A stretch of 64,000 bases of DNA from Emydura subglobosa (GCA_007922225.1 ML679941.1:61785079-61849078), one strand, 5' to 3'; shown: positions 1 to 10,958, numbered from the stretch's first letter. A program made the numbers and translations. Notes: generated by a model not told the origin, from the letters alone.

Positions 1-20
1 CATGCTAGTCCAAAGATATT

Positions 21-84
21 AGAGAGACAAGGTGGGTGAGGTAATATCTGTTGTTGAACCAACGTCTGCTGGTGAGAGAGACAT
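21..84 (-). repeat. Interspersed repeat, copy 1 (minus)
   Basis: The segment carries AGAGAGACAAGGTGGGTGAG and GTAATATCT and ends in GGTGAGAGAGACA. Its reverse complement matches the segment at 904-982 over about 60 bases with several mismatches. This is a short dispersed family I recall as common in turtle DNA; I cannot name it with certainty. Confidence 0.6.
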
Positions 85-640
85 CTCAGGTATATCATTG
101 GTTTCATGGTGCATGGTTTCATGGTGCTTTTATGCAGAATTCTTCGAGGTGGGCCGTGAAGAGGCTGGCATATTCGGGAGTCAAACCTAACTGTTCCCAT
201 GGTTTGGACAAAGTGTTGTTGAATGTACAGTTGTTATGGGTGAGAATGAAATTGAAGTGTTTGGGGTGAATATCTGAGGGTTGTCCATTGACTTGTAAAT
301 TGAGGCCTTCATCTATGCTGTCATTGTGAGGGATGGTGGTTCAAAGGAAATCTGCATAACACTTTCAAAAGCCTGGGAGCTTAAATTCTTAACTTTGCTA
401 GACACTAAAAATCACGAACTGAGCACAGATACTAGATTTATGGTTTATTACAACAATCTATAATGCACTAACAACCCCTCCCCAGATTCTCTAGCCCCCC
501 ACCCCCGGCCTTCCTTTCCTTCTTTGACTGGAGGGGTATTAACTGGCCATTTGACCTTGAATGGTGCCTTTGAAATATGTGTTAACTACTTATACTAAAC
601 AGTCTATTCCAGCTTCTATTTAGCTGTGACACTATGACAC

Positions 641-887
641 CAGGTCTACACTACAGACCCATATCAGTATAACTATGTTGCTCAGGTATGTGAAAAATCC
701 ATACCGACCTAAGGCCCCGTATAAACTGTGCTATGTCGACAGGAGAGCTCCCATTGACCTAGCTACTGTTGCTTGGGGAGCTGGATTGACTACGCTGATG
801 GGCAAAGCTCTTCTGTGGGTGTAATAGCGTCTTCACTCAAGCACTACAGCTGCACAGCCGTAGCGCTGTAAGTGAACACAAGCCCTG
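641..887. mobile_element. Decayed hAT-type miniature element
   Basis: It starts CAGGTCTACACTACAG, contains GTCGACAGGAGAGCTCCCAT and GCGTCTTCACTCAAGCACTA, and ends near AAGCCCTG. These are hallmarks of a short DNA transposon family frequent in turtles, with ends related to CAGG(GCTTG)TCTACACT. There is no coding capacity. The termini are degraded and no target duplication is legible. Confidence 0.55.
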
Positions 888-903
888 AGTAAGTTTCCCA
901 GAC

Positions 904-982
904 CTTAAGAAGAACTCTGTGTAACCTCTCTCTCACCACCAGAAGTTGGTCCAATAAAAGATATCACCTCATCACCTTGTTT
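904..982 (+). repeat. Interspersed repeat, copy 2 (plus)
   Basis: It reads CTCTCACCACCAGAAGTTGG and TCCAATAAAAGATATCACCT on the plus strand, the inverse of the copy at 21-84. It abuts the hAT-type element at 641-887. Confidence 0.6.
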
Positions 983-984
983 CT

Positions 985-1500
985 TTGTAGAAGTTCAATA
1001 CATCAAAATGTAGAGTTGGTTGCAGATATTGAACAGCCTAGTTGTTGATCAACTATGTATTTGAGTTTGTTTTCATAGTAAGGATGTTAATGAGGCTACG
1101 GTCTTGTCTTTTTTTTTTTTTTTAGCATAAATCACTATGTTAAGCGCGAAACTTCTTATCAGAAAATATCTCTATGTAAATTTCTACTAACAGTTAGGAA
1201 AGTAATTAAAGACATCACATTTAACAATTTAATATAAAATGAAAGAAAGTAAAGAACTAGCAACGTGTAACTCAAATCAATGTTAGATCAAGGATTAAAT
1301 TGCTGAGGTATTTTGTTTTTAAATGTTGGCTTTTCAATATTGGTAAAAATTTTCTGTCTTGGAGACTTTTGTTAGCTCCTGAATGGTTGCAGACCTCTGA
1401 ACTTCGGTGCTACTCAAGTTTCACCATATTTTCTGGTATCAAATGTATATTACATTTTTTTTGAGGTTTGGATAACTTTAATTATCATGCATCTCTGTAA
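985..1500. other. Unannotated AT-rich sequence
   Basis: AT-rich DNA with a T-run near 1108-1124. No exon-like segment or recognisable repeat was seen. Confidence 0.5.
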
Positions 1501-1658
1501 TTGCTAATTCTGGGTAAGTCCAGAAGCAGAAGCCCATCGGTCCCCAGTCTGTAGCTGTGCATGGGATTCTTCCGTCCTAAGTGCAGGACTCTGTAATTGT
1601 CCTTATTGAACTTCATCAGATTTCTTCTGGCCCAATCCTTCAATTTGTCTAGGTCACT

Positions 1659-2364
1659 CTATATCCTATCCCTACCTGCCAGGGTATCTACCACTCCCCC
1701 TAGCTTAGTGTCCTCAGGAAACTTGCTGAGGGTGCAATCTACCCCATCCTCCAGATCATTAATGAAGATGTTGAACAAAACCGGTTCCAGGACTGACCCC
1801 TGGGGCACTCCGCTTGTGACTGGCTGCCAGCTAGACATGGAGCCATTGATCACTACCCGTTGAGCCCAATGATCTAGCCAACTCTCTACCCATTTTATAG
1901 TCCATTCATCCAACCCATACTTTAACTTGCTGATAAGAATTCTGTGGGAGACCATATCAAAAGCTTTGCTATATCACGTCCACCACTTTCCCCATATCCA
2001 CAGAGCCAGTCACCTCTTCATAGAAGGCAATCAGGTTGGTCAGGCATGACTTGGTGAATCCATGTTGACTATTCCTGATCACCTTCCTCTCTTCCAAGTG
2101 CCTTAAAATGGATTCCTTGAGGACCTGCTCCATGATTTTTCCAGGGATTAAGGTGAGGCTGACCAGTCTGTAGTTCCCTGGATCCTCTTTCTTCCCTTTC
2201 TTGAAGATGGGCACTATATTTGCCTTTTCCCAATCATCAGGGACCTCCCCCAATTGCCATGAGCTTTCAAAGATAATAGCCAATGGCTCTGAAATCACAT
2301 CAGTCAACTCCCTCAGCACCCTCAGATGCATTGCATCTGGCCCCATGGACTTGTTTATATCCAA
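1659..2364 (-). pseudogene. CR1 reverse transcriptase domain, broken
   Basis: Two open segments on the minus strand (2364-1969 and 1955-1659) carry CR1 reverse transcriptase blocks in order: SMGPDAMHLRVLREL, GEVPDDWEKANIVPIFKKG, NYRLVSLTLIPGKIMEQ, HGFTKSCLTNL, then [23 protein letters not shown] and [20 protein letters not shown]. The catalytic FADD block has decayed to FPED, and a frame break lies near 1960. Both features show an inactive copy. Confidence 0.93.
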
Positions 2365-2592
2365 TCTTTCTAAATAGTCCTGAACCTATTCTTTCAGCAC
2401 TGAGGGATGTTCACCTCCTCCCTGTTCTGTGCCGCCCAGTGCAGCACAGGTCTGGGAGCTGACCTTGTCTGTGAAGACAGAGGCAAAAAAGGAATTGTGT
2501 ACCTCAGCTTTCTCCACATCCTCTGTCACTAGGTTGCCTCCCCCATTCTGTATGGGGTCCACGCTTTCCCTAATCTTCCTCTTGTTGGTAAC

Positions 2593-2829
2593 TTACCTGT
2601 AGAAACCCTTCTTGTTCCCCTTCACATCCCTTACTAGCTGCAACTCCAATTGCACTTTGGCCTTCCTGATTTCATTCCTGCATGTTCGAGCAGTATTTTT
2701 ATAATCCTCCCTAGTCATCTGACCAAACTTCCACTTCTTGTAGTCTTCTTTTTTGTGTTTAAGCTCACCAAAGACTTCTTTGTTAAGCCAAGCTGGGCGC
2801 CTACCATATTTGCTATTCTTTCTGCACAT
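2593..2829 (-). pseudogene. CR1 linker between endonuclease and RT
   Basis: The segment contains RRPAWLNKEVFGELKHKKED, followed by YKKWKFGQMTREDYKNTART and CRNEIRKAK. This basic region is typical of CR1 between the endonuclease and the reverse transcriptase. It is open over 78 codons but is cut off from both neighbours by frame changes. Confidence 0.85.
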
Positions 2830-3719
2830 CGGGATTGATTTGTTCCTGCGCCCTCAATAAGGTTTCTTTAAAATACAGCCAGCTCTTTTGGATTCCTTTC
2901 CCCCTCATATTAGCCTCCCAGGGGATCCTGCCCATCAGCTCCCTGAGGGAGTCAGTCTGCTTTTCTGAAGTCCATGGTCCGTATCCTGCTGTTCTCCTTT
3001 CTCCTTTCGTCAGAATCCTAAACTCTACCATCTCATGGTCATTGCTGTCTAGGTTGCCACCCACTTCTACTTCCCCTACCAAATCTTCCCTGCAGCAGGT
3101 CAAGAGGAGCACGGCTCCTAGTTGGTTGCTCCAGTACTTGCATCAGGAAGTTGTCTGCAACACTCTGCAAAAACTTCCTGGATTGTCTGAGCTCTGCTGT
3201 ATTACTCTTCCAGCAGATGTCAGGGTAATTGAAGTCCTCCACGAAAACCAGGTCCTGTGAACTGGAAACTTTCCCTAGTTGATTGAAGAAAGCCTCATCT
3301 ACCTCATCCTCCTGGTCTGGTGGTCTATAACAGACACCAAACACGACATCACCCTTATTGTTCTTGCTTCTAAGCTTAACCCAGAGACTCTCAACTGGCT
3401 TATCTCCAGTTTCACACTGGAGCTCAGAGCAATCATAGTGCTCTCTTACATACAGTGCAATTCCTCCACCCTTTCACCCTTGCCTGTCCTTCCTGAAAAA
3501 TGTATACCCATCCATGACAGTGCTCCAGTCGTGTAAGTTACCCAACCAAGTCTCGGTTATTCCAATCATATCATAGTTCCTTGACTGTGCCTGGACTTTC
3601 AATTCCTCCTGATTGTTTCCCATGCTTCTTACATTTGTGTATAGGCACTTGAGATACTTGAGATAAGTAGCCGATTGCCCTACTTCCTCAGTGCAATTCA
3701 GGAGCCTCCCCTGTTGCAC
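2813..3719 (-). pseudogene. CR1 endonuclease domain, frameshifted
   Basis: Three overlapping open segments on the minus strand carry the apurinic-type endonuclease of CR1. The first (3719-3474) has LYTNVRSMGNNQEEL, MIGITETWLG and the HDWSTVMDGY block. The second (3344-3039) has GVCYRPPDQ and DFNYPDICWKSNTA. The third (3112-2813) has NDHEMVEF and RELMGRIPWE. In intact elements this domain nicks the target to prime reverse transcription. The segments are in different frames, showing at least two indels, so no functional protein is made. Confidence 0.88.
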
Positions 3720-3980
3720 CCTCCTCCTTCTGCTTCCTCCTGGTGTCCCACTTCCCCACTTACCTTTGGGCTTAGGTCCCCGTCCCTCCTCAAACCTAGT
3801 TTAAAGTCCTCCTCACTAGGTTAGTCAGCCTGTCTGCGAAGATACTCTTCCCTCTCTTCGTTAGGTGAATCCCGTCTTTTCCTAGTAATCCTTCTTCCTG
3901 GAACAACATCCCATGGGCAGAAAGGTTTGACTGGAGCTGAATGTAAATAGAGGGGGTTGGGTATTGTTTGAGGGGGCAGT

Positions 3981-4012
<32 letters not shown>
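3981..4012 (+). repeat. (GA)n microsatellite
   Basis: A GA dinucleotide run interrupted once by GATA. The open frames across it encode only repetitive residues and are not genes. Confidence 0.9.
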
Positions 4013-4339
4013 AAAGCAGCAGAAGACAACATGGAACTAGACAGAACATAGTAAGAAAGCCCCAGAGAAGCACTTGTGACCCTGAGGAAAAAGCTGTGAG
4101 AGGTATGGGGGGAGATCTGGCTGGAAAGAGGTTTGGGACTGTGGGGAAAAAAATGGTCTCCTATTGTTTGAACCCTATTGTGTTCAGGGAAACAGGAGTT
4201 TACATACATTCCTTATAATGAAACAAGATTGCATCAAAGAAACAGCTGCTTCAATCATCAATCTCTCCTTTTAAAGGAAACAACTTGCAAGACTGAAAAT
4301 ATTGGGTAAGCGCTCCAGTCAGAAAGGGTACTAATAACT

Positions 4340-4965
4340 TAAAAAGGCATCCAGTCTTCATTTTTAAAACCTTAAGTGATGGGAGAATCCACTACATCAC
4401 TGCATAATTTGTTCCAATGATTCATCTTCCTCACTATTAACAAAATTGTACTCCATTTCTACTATAAATTTGTCTAGCTTTGGCTTCCAATCTTTGAATC
4501 TTGTTCCTTTTTGTGTCAGATTAAAAAGGCCCTCTTCTATCAGAAAATTCTTCCCCTGGTAGATACTAAGTTATAAACCAGTGGTACCCAAACTTTTTGG
4601 GTCTGCATCTCTGCTTGCCAGGAGAGCGGCCAGGGCCAGGAGCTGGGGGCCAAAGCCTGGGCAGAGTGGGGCTGGGTGGTGCTCCCTTCCTGCCCCATGT
4701 GGGGGCTGGACCAAGCCCTACCACACCCCTCCCAAACATTTTTCTGCACACTTCTGGGGGGAACACCCCACAGTTTGGGGACCACTGTTACAGACCATGA
4801 TCAAGTCACCTCTTAACCTTCTCTTGAGTAAAATTTAATAGACTGAGCATCTTTTGTTTGTCACTGTAAGACCATGTCCAGATCTCAAATCACTCCTGTA
4901 GCTCTTCTGAATCCTTTCCAATTTTTGATATTCTTTTTCAAGTGTGTGCACCAGAACCAACGGCA
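4340..4965 (-). mobile_element. CR1-family 3' region fragment, split by a hAT-type insertion
   Basis: Both sides carry a CR1-type sequence seen in reverse on the plus strand: GATGGGAGAATCCACTACAT and TTTGTCTAGCTTTGGCTTCC on the left, then TGATCAAGTCACCTCTTAAC and TGTGCACCAGAACC on the right. The two parts would be continuous without the element at 4579-4787. No protein is encoded. Confidence 0.75.
4579..4787. mobile_element. hAT-type miniature element nested in CR1
   Basis: The 209-base insert begins CAGTGGTACCCAAACTTTTT and ends CAGTTTGGGGACCACTG, so its ends are inverted repeats (CAGTGGTNCCCAAACT). It is flanked by TTATAAAC (4571-4578) and TTACAGAC (4788-4795), an 8-base duplication with two differences, as expected for hAT elements. 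It is GC-rich inside and non-coding. Several overlapping open frames here are artefacts of that composition. Confidence 0.85.
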
Positions 4966-6580
4966 GCATTTAGAGACTGGTGGTGGATTAATATTTCCTC
5001 ACAAGCTTTTTTGCACTTGCTCAAAGTTCCAGAGGCTCTGGAGCTGGTGGGGGCAGAGGGGCACAGTCCAACCACTTTTAAATAGTGTTCCCATGCTAAG
5101 TCTGTGCGGCTGCTGCCAGAGCAGTCTGGAACATTGCTCCAGCTGCATAGTTGCAATGCCGCTGAAATTTGGCATAGCCAGGACAAATTGGTATTGCAGA
5201 CTGGCACACAGAGAGTGGAGCTCAGGGGAGTCTAGGGGATAGTGGAGCTCAGCGGAGTCTGCCAAGAATTTGACCCCTGGTGGCACTGGCTCATGCACTG
5301 TCTGGGTAAGAGAGAGGGGGATCTCCCCAGCTAAGGGAGACCTGGGATCCCTGGGCAGAGGGCTGGGGGAGGAATGAACAGTGACTGGAATGGGGTCCTT
5401 TATGTGGCCTGGGTAGACCAGCATTTGCCCTTCCTCCCCACAAGAAATATCTGAATTGGCATCACTGATCAAAGGTCCCAGATAGGACTGGGGGCCCCAT
5501 TGTGCTAATCTCTGTAGAAACCACATCATATAACTGACCAATATGCATGGTAACACTTTTTTTCAGTGGGAGACTGCAGCATTGTATTGTATGCATTCAA
5601 GTGAAAAGCTTGTGCACTTGCAGGCTTTTCATTTTTACACTTACCACTGTGTAAGCTGAAAAGCCAACATGACATGCTTTTCACTGTACTCAGGAGCATG
5701 CGATGAAATTCTCTCACCCGTTCCCCAAGCACCCTTTCTGTAAAATTCTCTCAATGTGGTACACTGAAACATTTACATAAAACGATCAATGCTTTATCTG
5801 TCACAGATAGAAAAAACTACATTGACTGGATTAGCATAATATATTTGTTGGCTTGATGCAGGGAGTGTCAAAAGTCCAAATCTGTCTATGAATACTAAAT
5901 CTTGGCTTTAGATGTTTGGAGTGGTTGAAAGATATTGAAATTCAGACAAACAGCTCCCTCTTCATTATCATATTATAGAAGGATTAGGCCTATTTGATAG
6001 CACCCTTCTCTTGTTGGACTAAACTGTGTCCTGCTGGGTCAGTTCACTCCCTTGAGGTTAATTTGACTGAGCTTTCTCAAGGAATCCAGAGAAACTGTTT
6101 CTCAGCTGGGGTAGTTTCTTTAATTGAGCCTTCTTAATAAAACATAATCAAAATCTTGCAGTTTCTTCCGTCCAAGTCTGTGAACGCATAGCTGTCCTTT
6201 CCCCCAAATTAGCTTCTTGCACCAGTAATTCCAGTAACCAGATTTCCTGGCTTTTATCTCAGAGCCTCAGCAATACAGAGCTCCCAGCCAGTCTCCTCTC
6301 TTCGACCATTTGGTTTTTCTGGAGCAGTTCCTCTCAGCAGTAACCCCAGTAGTGGCTCATCAGGGCACCACCTCTGGCCCCTTAACTTCCTTGAGAGTGT
6401 AGCAGTTCCCCTCAATCCCTTCTTGCTAGCCTCTTCATATAAGAGTCAGCTACTTAAGTTCCAACTCTTTCTCAGGTGCAGCAGACAATCAGGCCAGGTC
6501 TGGGCCTCTGACCCAAAGAATGGTATCCTTTATTCCTTTACACATATCAAGTCAGAGAAGAAAAGACATACGGATCTTCT
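4966..6580. other. Unclassified sequence, no gene found
   Basis: Includes a GC-richer part (5000-5480) with a 185-codon minus-strand open frame (4999-5556) that resembles no family I know. Nearby GGACTGGGGGCCCCATTGTG looks like part of an old LINE relic. The rest is ordinary AT-rich DNA. Confidence 0.4.
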
Positions 6581-6581
6581 A

Positions 6582-6735
6582 GTTCAGTGATTTTCAAGCT
6601 TTTTTCATTTGTGGACCCCTAAAATATTTCAAACAGAGGTGCAGACCCTTTTGGATATCTTCAGCATAGTCTGTAGACCCCCAGAGGTCTGCAGACCACA
6701 GATTGAGTTGAACTAGACCAGTGGTTTTCACTGTC
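6582..6735. mobile_element. hAT-type miniature element relic
   Basis: It starts GTTCAGTGATTTTCAAGC, holds TTGTGGACCCCTAAAATAT and GTAGACCCCCAGAGGTCTGC, and ends near CAGTGGTTTTCACTG. The ends are inverted repeats of the CAGTG(G)TTTTCAA type. It is non-coding and has no clear target duplication. Confidence 0.7.
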
Positions 6736-6879
6736 AATACAAGGAAACATATCTGAGGAGGCTCAGGTTATTCCTGCCAAAATCAACGAGAACTTAAACT
6801 CACTAAATTGACTGCAGATAAACCAATTTCATGTGGTAACACAGCAATAAATAAAAAGGCAAACAATTAGTTAATTCTG

Positions 6880-6955
6880 TGCGCGTGTGTGTGCATGTAT
6901 GTGTTCGTGCGTGCACACGCGCACGCAGGAGGGAGGAAGGGAGGGAGAAAGAGAG
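6880..6955 (+). repeat. (GT/GC)n and purine-rich simple repeat
   Basis: GTGCGCGTGTGTGTGCATG passes into GTGCACACGCGCACGCAGGA and then GGGAGGAAGGGAGGG. It is a compound simple repeat able to alternate purine and pyrimidine. Confidence 0.85.
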
Positions 6956-7186
6956 AGCATACCGGCACCCTTTTATGCCCTAGTTAAGCACATGAGCATG
7001 TGCTTAAGTGCTGTGCTGAATCAGAGTTGTACATTTGTGTGAAAAATACAGAGCACATCCGTAAATGAAGGTTCAGTTTTTTGAGGACGGTAGAATATCA
7101 GCGGTGTGTAGACTGATGTCAGCTGTTCCAGTGGTTAACTTACTACATCTTTACAGATCCACAATGCAGGTATGAACATAGAACTT

Positions 7187-7258
7187 TACCCCCTAAACAT
7201 AGAATTACATAACCATAGGGTTAGAAGGGACCGCAAGGGTCATCTAGTTAACCCCAAT
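7187..7258 (-). repeat. CR1 3'-end fragment
   Basis: ACATAGAATTACATAACCAT and GGGTTAGAAGGGACC on the plus strand are the reverse complement of a CR1 3' terminus. This is the family whose tails recur at 14.2, 60.8 and 61.9 kb. Confidence 0.6.
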
Positions 7259-7259
7259 G

Positions 7260-9970
7260 ATTTTTTTCTCCATTAGAATATCTGATTTATTGGTAATTGT
7301 AATATACCCGTATTATACTCTCCTTATTTTTAAATGTTGGCAGAGACTAATTTATTAATATGTATAAATAATTTATTGAACAATAACATATGCAAATGAA
7401 TTAGATATGCTTCTCTATATAAAGACATGAATGACATTCTATTTTTTTTTTTTTTTTTTTTACTATACTAACTGTTCATTCCATTAAAATCTAGATATTG
7501 TGATAAGGGGCAGGGGAGAGTTCAGAAAGAATGTAATGCAGTGGTCTCACTGATCATACTGTGTAATATTTGTTCTCTGAAAACTCACATTGACTACTGT
7601 TCTGTAACTCAAATCATTATTGTGATATAATACAGTCATATACAGTAATAGCTAAGAGTTCGTATACTATCAGTTTTTTTTTTAAAAAATACAGCTTTAA
7701 AATAGATATTTCAAATGGGTACATCACAATCTTATTAAGTTAAAAAATGAAACAAAAAAACTCAAACAAAACCTTTGCACAACATAATAAAAGGATATTC
7801 CATCTTTAACTTCTGGTAGCACACTCAAGATACACTGTTTAATTCATGTTGTCACCAGGACCACGGGATAGAATTATTTCTAGGTATTATAGTGTTCATC
7901 TGGTGTTTTCATGTAGTTTCAGCAGTTAATTATAGTAAAGGAACCCTGTCAAAGCTGGTGGCTAGGTTTTTTAAATTTATTTAATCTTATGTTATATGAT
8001 ATATCAGTTTTCCCCTGCTGTGTCTGTCTGCTCTGTTTTTGAGATTAGATCTTATACTGAAGTGAAGGAAATCAATGATGAGAGTATTTGCCAAGAAAAG
8101 ATGTATTTTTTTTTAAACAAGGCTGCAACGAGAGCATTGTTTCAGAATAGTTGAGTTCCTTGTGCCCCCAATCTCCAAGAGAAGTCAACTGGAGTTTTCA
8201 GTATGCAAGAATGGCAGGACTTCTCTCTGCTTTAACATTGCTTTGCTCCTCTTTCTCTTTGTAGGGGATATTTTTAAATGATAATAAATTGATCAAGATT
8301 TGGGGATGAAGATTTTATCGCTTCTAAAGGTAGATGATATTTTTAGCCTTCCAGCTTTGACTGTGACTGTTCATTAATCTTTGGAAAAGTAAATGTAAAC
8401 TTTAAAAGGTTCTTAATATTATGCTTTTACATTCCAATTTGATTTGATAAAGTTCTAAACTTTAACATCAAACTGACTTACAAGAAAATATGCCAAGAAC
8501 AAATTACACTTCTTCTCCCAAATATATTAACAATGAAATAGAAAGTAAATTAAAAAATACAGAAAAAGCTGAGATAGCTGGGTTATACTTATCACATGAA
8601 TACGTGCCAAACAAAGCTTCGTCTTTTGCTAACATTATCTTACTACATCTGTAATACATGGTAAAGCAGAGATCCTATTTCTGTAACAAACAAATACAGT
8701 CTGACAATATATATTTTATGGAATAAATATATAGTATACTAAGTTATAGATTTCAGGATAATAGCTATAGTAGATACAAGGAATACCTATATTTAAAAAT
8801 ACATTCTAGGATTTTCTAGCCTTACTACTAATAAAATTAAAATAGATCTAAAGCTGCCTTACTCTATTGATGCATAATAAAATATATGGAAACATCAAGA
8901 GTAAAAAGCCAATTGCCCCTACAACTGAATATTTTATAAATATAGTAACTTGCTATTTTCAGGAAAAAAATTGAAAATTATTATAAACTAGAAGTTAGAT
9001 TAAAACAACTCTACAATATATAGTACAAAGAGGTAATGGAATGGAATGTGGGAGTTTGTTTTATGTTTGTGGCAAAATTTTGAACCAATGCAGTTTGGTT
9101 GATAGACTACAAGTTGCTCATCTCTGGAAATAACTGCAGAGAAAGACTTCACCCTCGCTGGCAGCCAGTCTTGGCCTCCTTAGATAAAATCCTCATTGAC
9201 CTCAATGGACCAATAGGCCAGAGTTTTGTTAGAGTAAGGAGTGCAAGATTGGACCTTACAAAGATTTATTCAGAAGCCCCAAACTTCTCTACATTTCATA
9301 GTGTTTACTTACCATACTGCTCATTAGGAATAAAGTCATAGAAGTCTCGTATCTGAGATTGTAGTGTACTGAAAAGCCTTATAAAGAAGGTACCAGGTGT
9401 GTTGTGGTTCTTACTAAATTATTCTTACATCGCTCATTCAGAACTTCTTGATGACTACAGTTATTGCATTCCCTCTGTTTCCTTTTAACTGCATGCTGAA
9501 ATACTGAAGCACAGCTCCAATTTCCTGGTTATTGAATTCTTGGTCTAGATTTTATTCGTGAGAAGAACCTAGAATTAAAACAACAAAAATATTTCTCAGA
9601 GCTAACAAAAGGAATTGAAGGATTGAGTCACTAATATTTTTCTTCTGCGTTCCTTTCTCCCCAACTAAGAATAACTTTAACCAGCACTATACTAAACTTA
9701 AAAAGAAAGATTTAGTTGGGGTGAAATTGTTTAAACTTTATTTAAAACCTTTGTGAGATTTTGGCATTTTAATGTTTCATGATTCCTGCAACAGTATAGC
9801 TTAAGGTAGAAAAACACAATTTATTACACAAAACTTAACTGTTTGTACCTGTAACATTGAGGAGAAAATAGGAGTCTTGACTAAGACCCACAGAATAAGG
9901 GCCCATCAAGTAAAATTCTGATCCCATGTGCAAAACCTCAGCAAAAGAGTTTTGTGTAGGAGTCCAAAGC
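7260..9970. other. AT-rich non-coding stretch downstream of LIN7A coding end
   Basis: No exon, RNA gene or clear repeat was seen apart from a T-run at 7442-7460. Lying 1-3.5 kb past the LIN7A stop, it could include 3' untranslated sequence, but nothing proves it. Confidence 0.4.
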
Positions 9971-9976
9971 AGGGGT

Positions 9977-10202
9977 CCAGTGGTTAGGATATTAGCCTAT
10001 AACTTAGAAGAGTTGAGTTCAAGTCCTTGCTCCACCACAGACTTCCTGTGTGACATTGGACAAATCACTTAGCCTCTCAGTTCACCATCTGGACAATGGG
10101 AGTAATAGGGAAGTGCTATCTCACAGGGGCTTTGTGAGGATACATTAAAGATTGTGAGGCATTCAGATACCACAGTAATGATGGCCATATAAGTACCCAA
10201 AG
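9977..10202 (+). repeat. MIR-type (CORE-SINE) element
   Basis: It shows the MIR order: CAGTGGTTAGGATATTAGCC, GAGTTCAAGTCCTTGCTCCA, TGTGTGACATTGGACAAATC, ACTTAGCCTCTC, ATCTGGACAATGGGAGTAAT and TTTGTGAGGATACATTAAAG. It is a tRNA-derived SINE relic of pre-amniote age. Confidence 0.85.
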
Positions 10203-10740
10203 GGTGAATGGAATATTTTCTACCAAGGTGGAAGTAGGATGTGTAGTTGAGCACCTTTCCATCACATTATACAGTTGCTCTGGTGCATTTTGGACTTTCT
10301 GTAGCTCTGAAAGGTCTGGGAAAATTTCTCATGTGTAGAAGTGATGCAGCATAATAGTAAGAGAGAGCATAATATAGCAAATGCTGTTGGCAAAAAATTC
10401 TTAATTTTTACAAGAACTCGATTTTTTGGGTGACGGGAGTAAAATATGGTACATGAGAATGTCCAGAAAGAATACTAATTTACTACTCAGACTCTTCCTT
10501 GTAATACATGCCAGAATTGTATGCCAGGTATTGATTTCTAGATTCCTACTTGGAAAAATAGCTCCAAATTTTGATGTGGTAAATCCCCTTGTTTCAAAGT
10601 GCATTTTTCTGGGGGGAGGGCACTGTGAAGTCTACCAAGCGATGAGCACTCTCCGTTCCTATTGCCGTCGGTGCTCAGCTGCTGGTAAGAGATGCTCAAC
10701 CCTTCAAAGGTTTGAGCCAAAAGCAAGACCAATGAATACT

Positions 10741-10748
10741 CTCACCTA
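10741..10748 (-). promoter_or_regulatory. LIN7A: Possible 5' splice site abutting the LIN7A stop codon
   Basis: On the minus strand the stop codon TAG (10748-10746) is followed directly by GTGAGAG, giving TAG|GTGAGA, close to the vertebrate donor consensus. If used, the whole 3' untranslated region would lie in a downstream exon at lower coordinates. If unused, the exon simply runs on. No acceptor or polyadenylation site was assigned. Confidence 0.5.
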
Positions 10749-10958
10749 CGACATATGATTTTGCTGTGTGTTCTGCTGCTGTTGCTGCTGCTGAATTAGC
10801 AGTTGCTGCTGTTGCCGGCGTCGTGCTGTCCTCAGTTTTTCAAAACGGGCCTCCATCTCTTCCAGCACTTTGGGAGTGTAGCGCACGACCAACTTTACAC
10901 TATCTTTAGCAGCCTTCAGGAGCTCCACTGCCTTCTCATGGTGCTCTCCTTCCACACT
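10746..10958 (-). CDS. LIN7A: LIN7A last coding exon: PDZ end and Gln-rich tail
   Basis: This 213-base exon gives 70 residues plus a stop. The acceptor is TCCTCCTTTCAG and the first codons read [20 protein letters not shown]. They complete the PDZ domain (last strand and helix), followed by a basic coiled segment ([13 protein letters not shown]) and a tail of QQQQ, LLI, seven Q and NTQQNHMS. The TAG stop occupies 10746-10748. The tail matches LIN7A, with a Gln run somewhat shorter than I recall in human. Translation must start at 10958; an internal Met in the exon is not a start. The bases right after the stop form a good splice donor (GTGAGA), so the 3' untranslated region may be in a separate exon. 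Confidence 0.96.
   Translation of the reverse strand, partial: SVEGEHHEKAVELLKAAKDSVKLVVRYTPKVLEEMEARFEKLRTARRRQQQQLLIQQQQQQQNTQQNHMS

Larger units (their letters stand above)
1510..3922 (-). mobile_element. CR1 LINE copy, minus strand, broken and 3'-truncated
   Basis: Read on the minus strand from 3922 downward, this is a CR1 non-LTR retrotransposon: an untranslated or early coding stretch, the endonuclease domain, a linker and the reverse transcriptase. Conserved blocks are present in the expected order, but the frame is broken several times, so the copy is dead. The similarity stops near 1510, inside the reverse transcriptase C-terminal part ([23 protein letters not shown]). The last part of the protein and the 3' tail are therefore missing. 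Most CR1 copies lose their 5' end instead, so a later deletion or rearrangement probably removed the 3' end. Confidence 0.93.

Noticed and set aside
3964..4218. Open frames with ERDRERERE or SLSLSLS repeats
   Set aside because: Pure translation of the GA microsatellite.
4999..5556. 185-codon minus-strand open frame
   Set aside because: No domain, no splice context and no homology I recognise. It lies in GC-richer DNA next to CR1 and LINE-like relics, with several overlapping frames of similar length.
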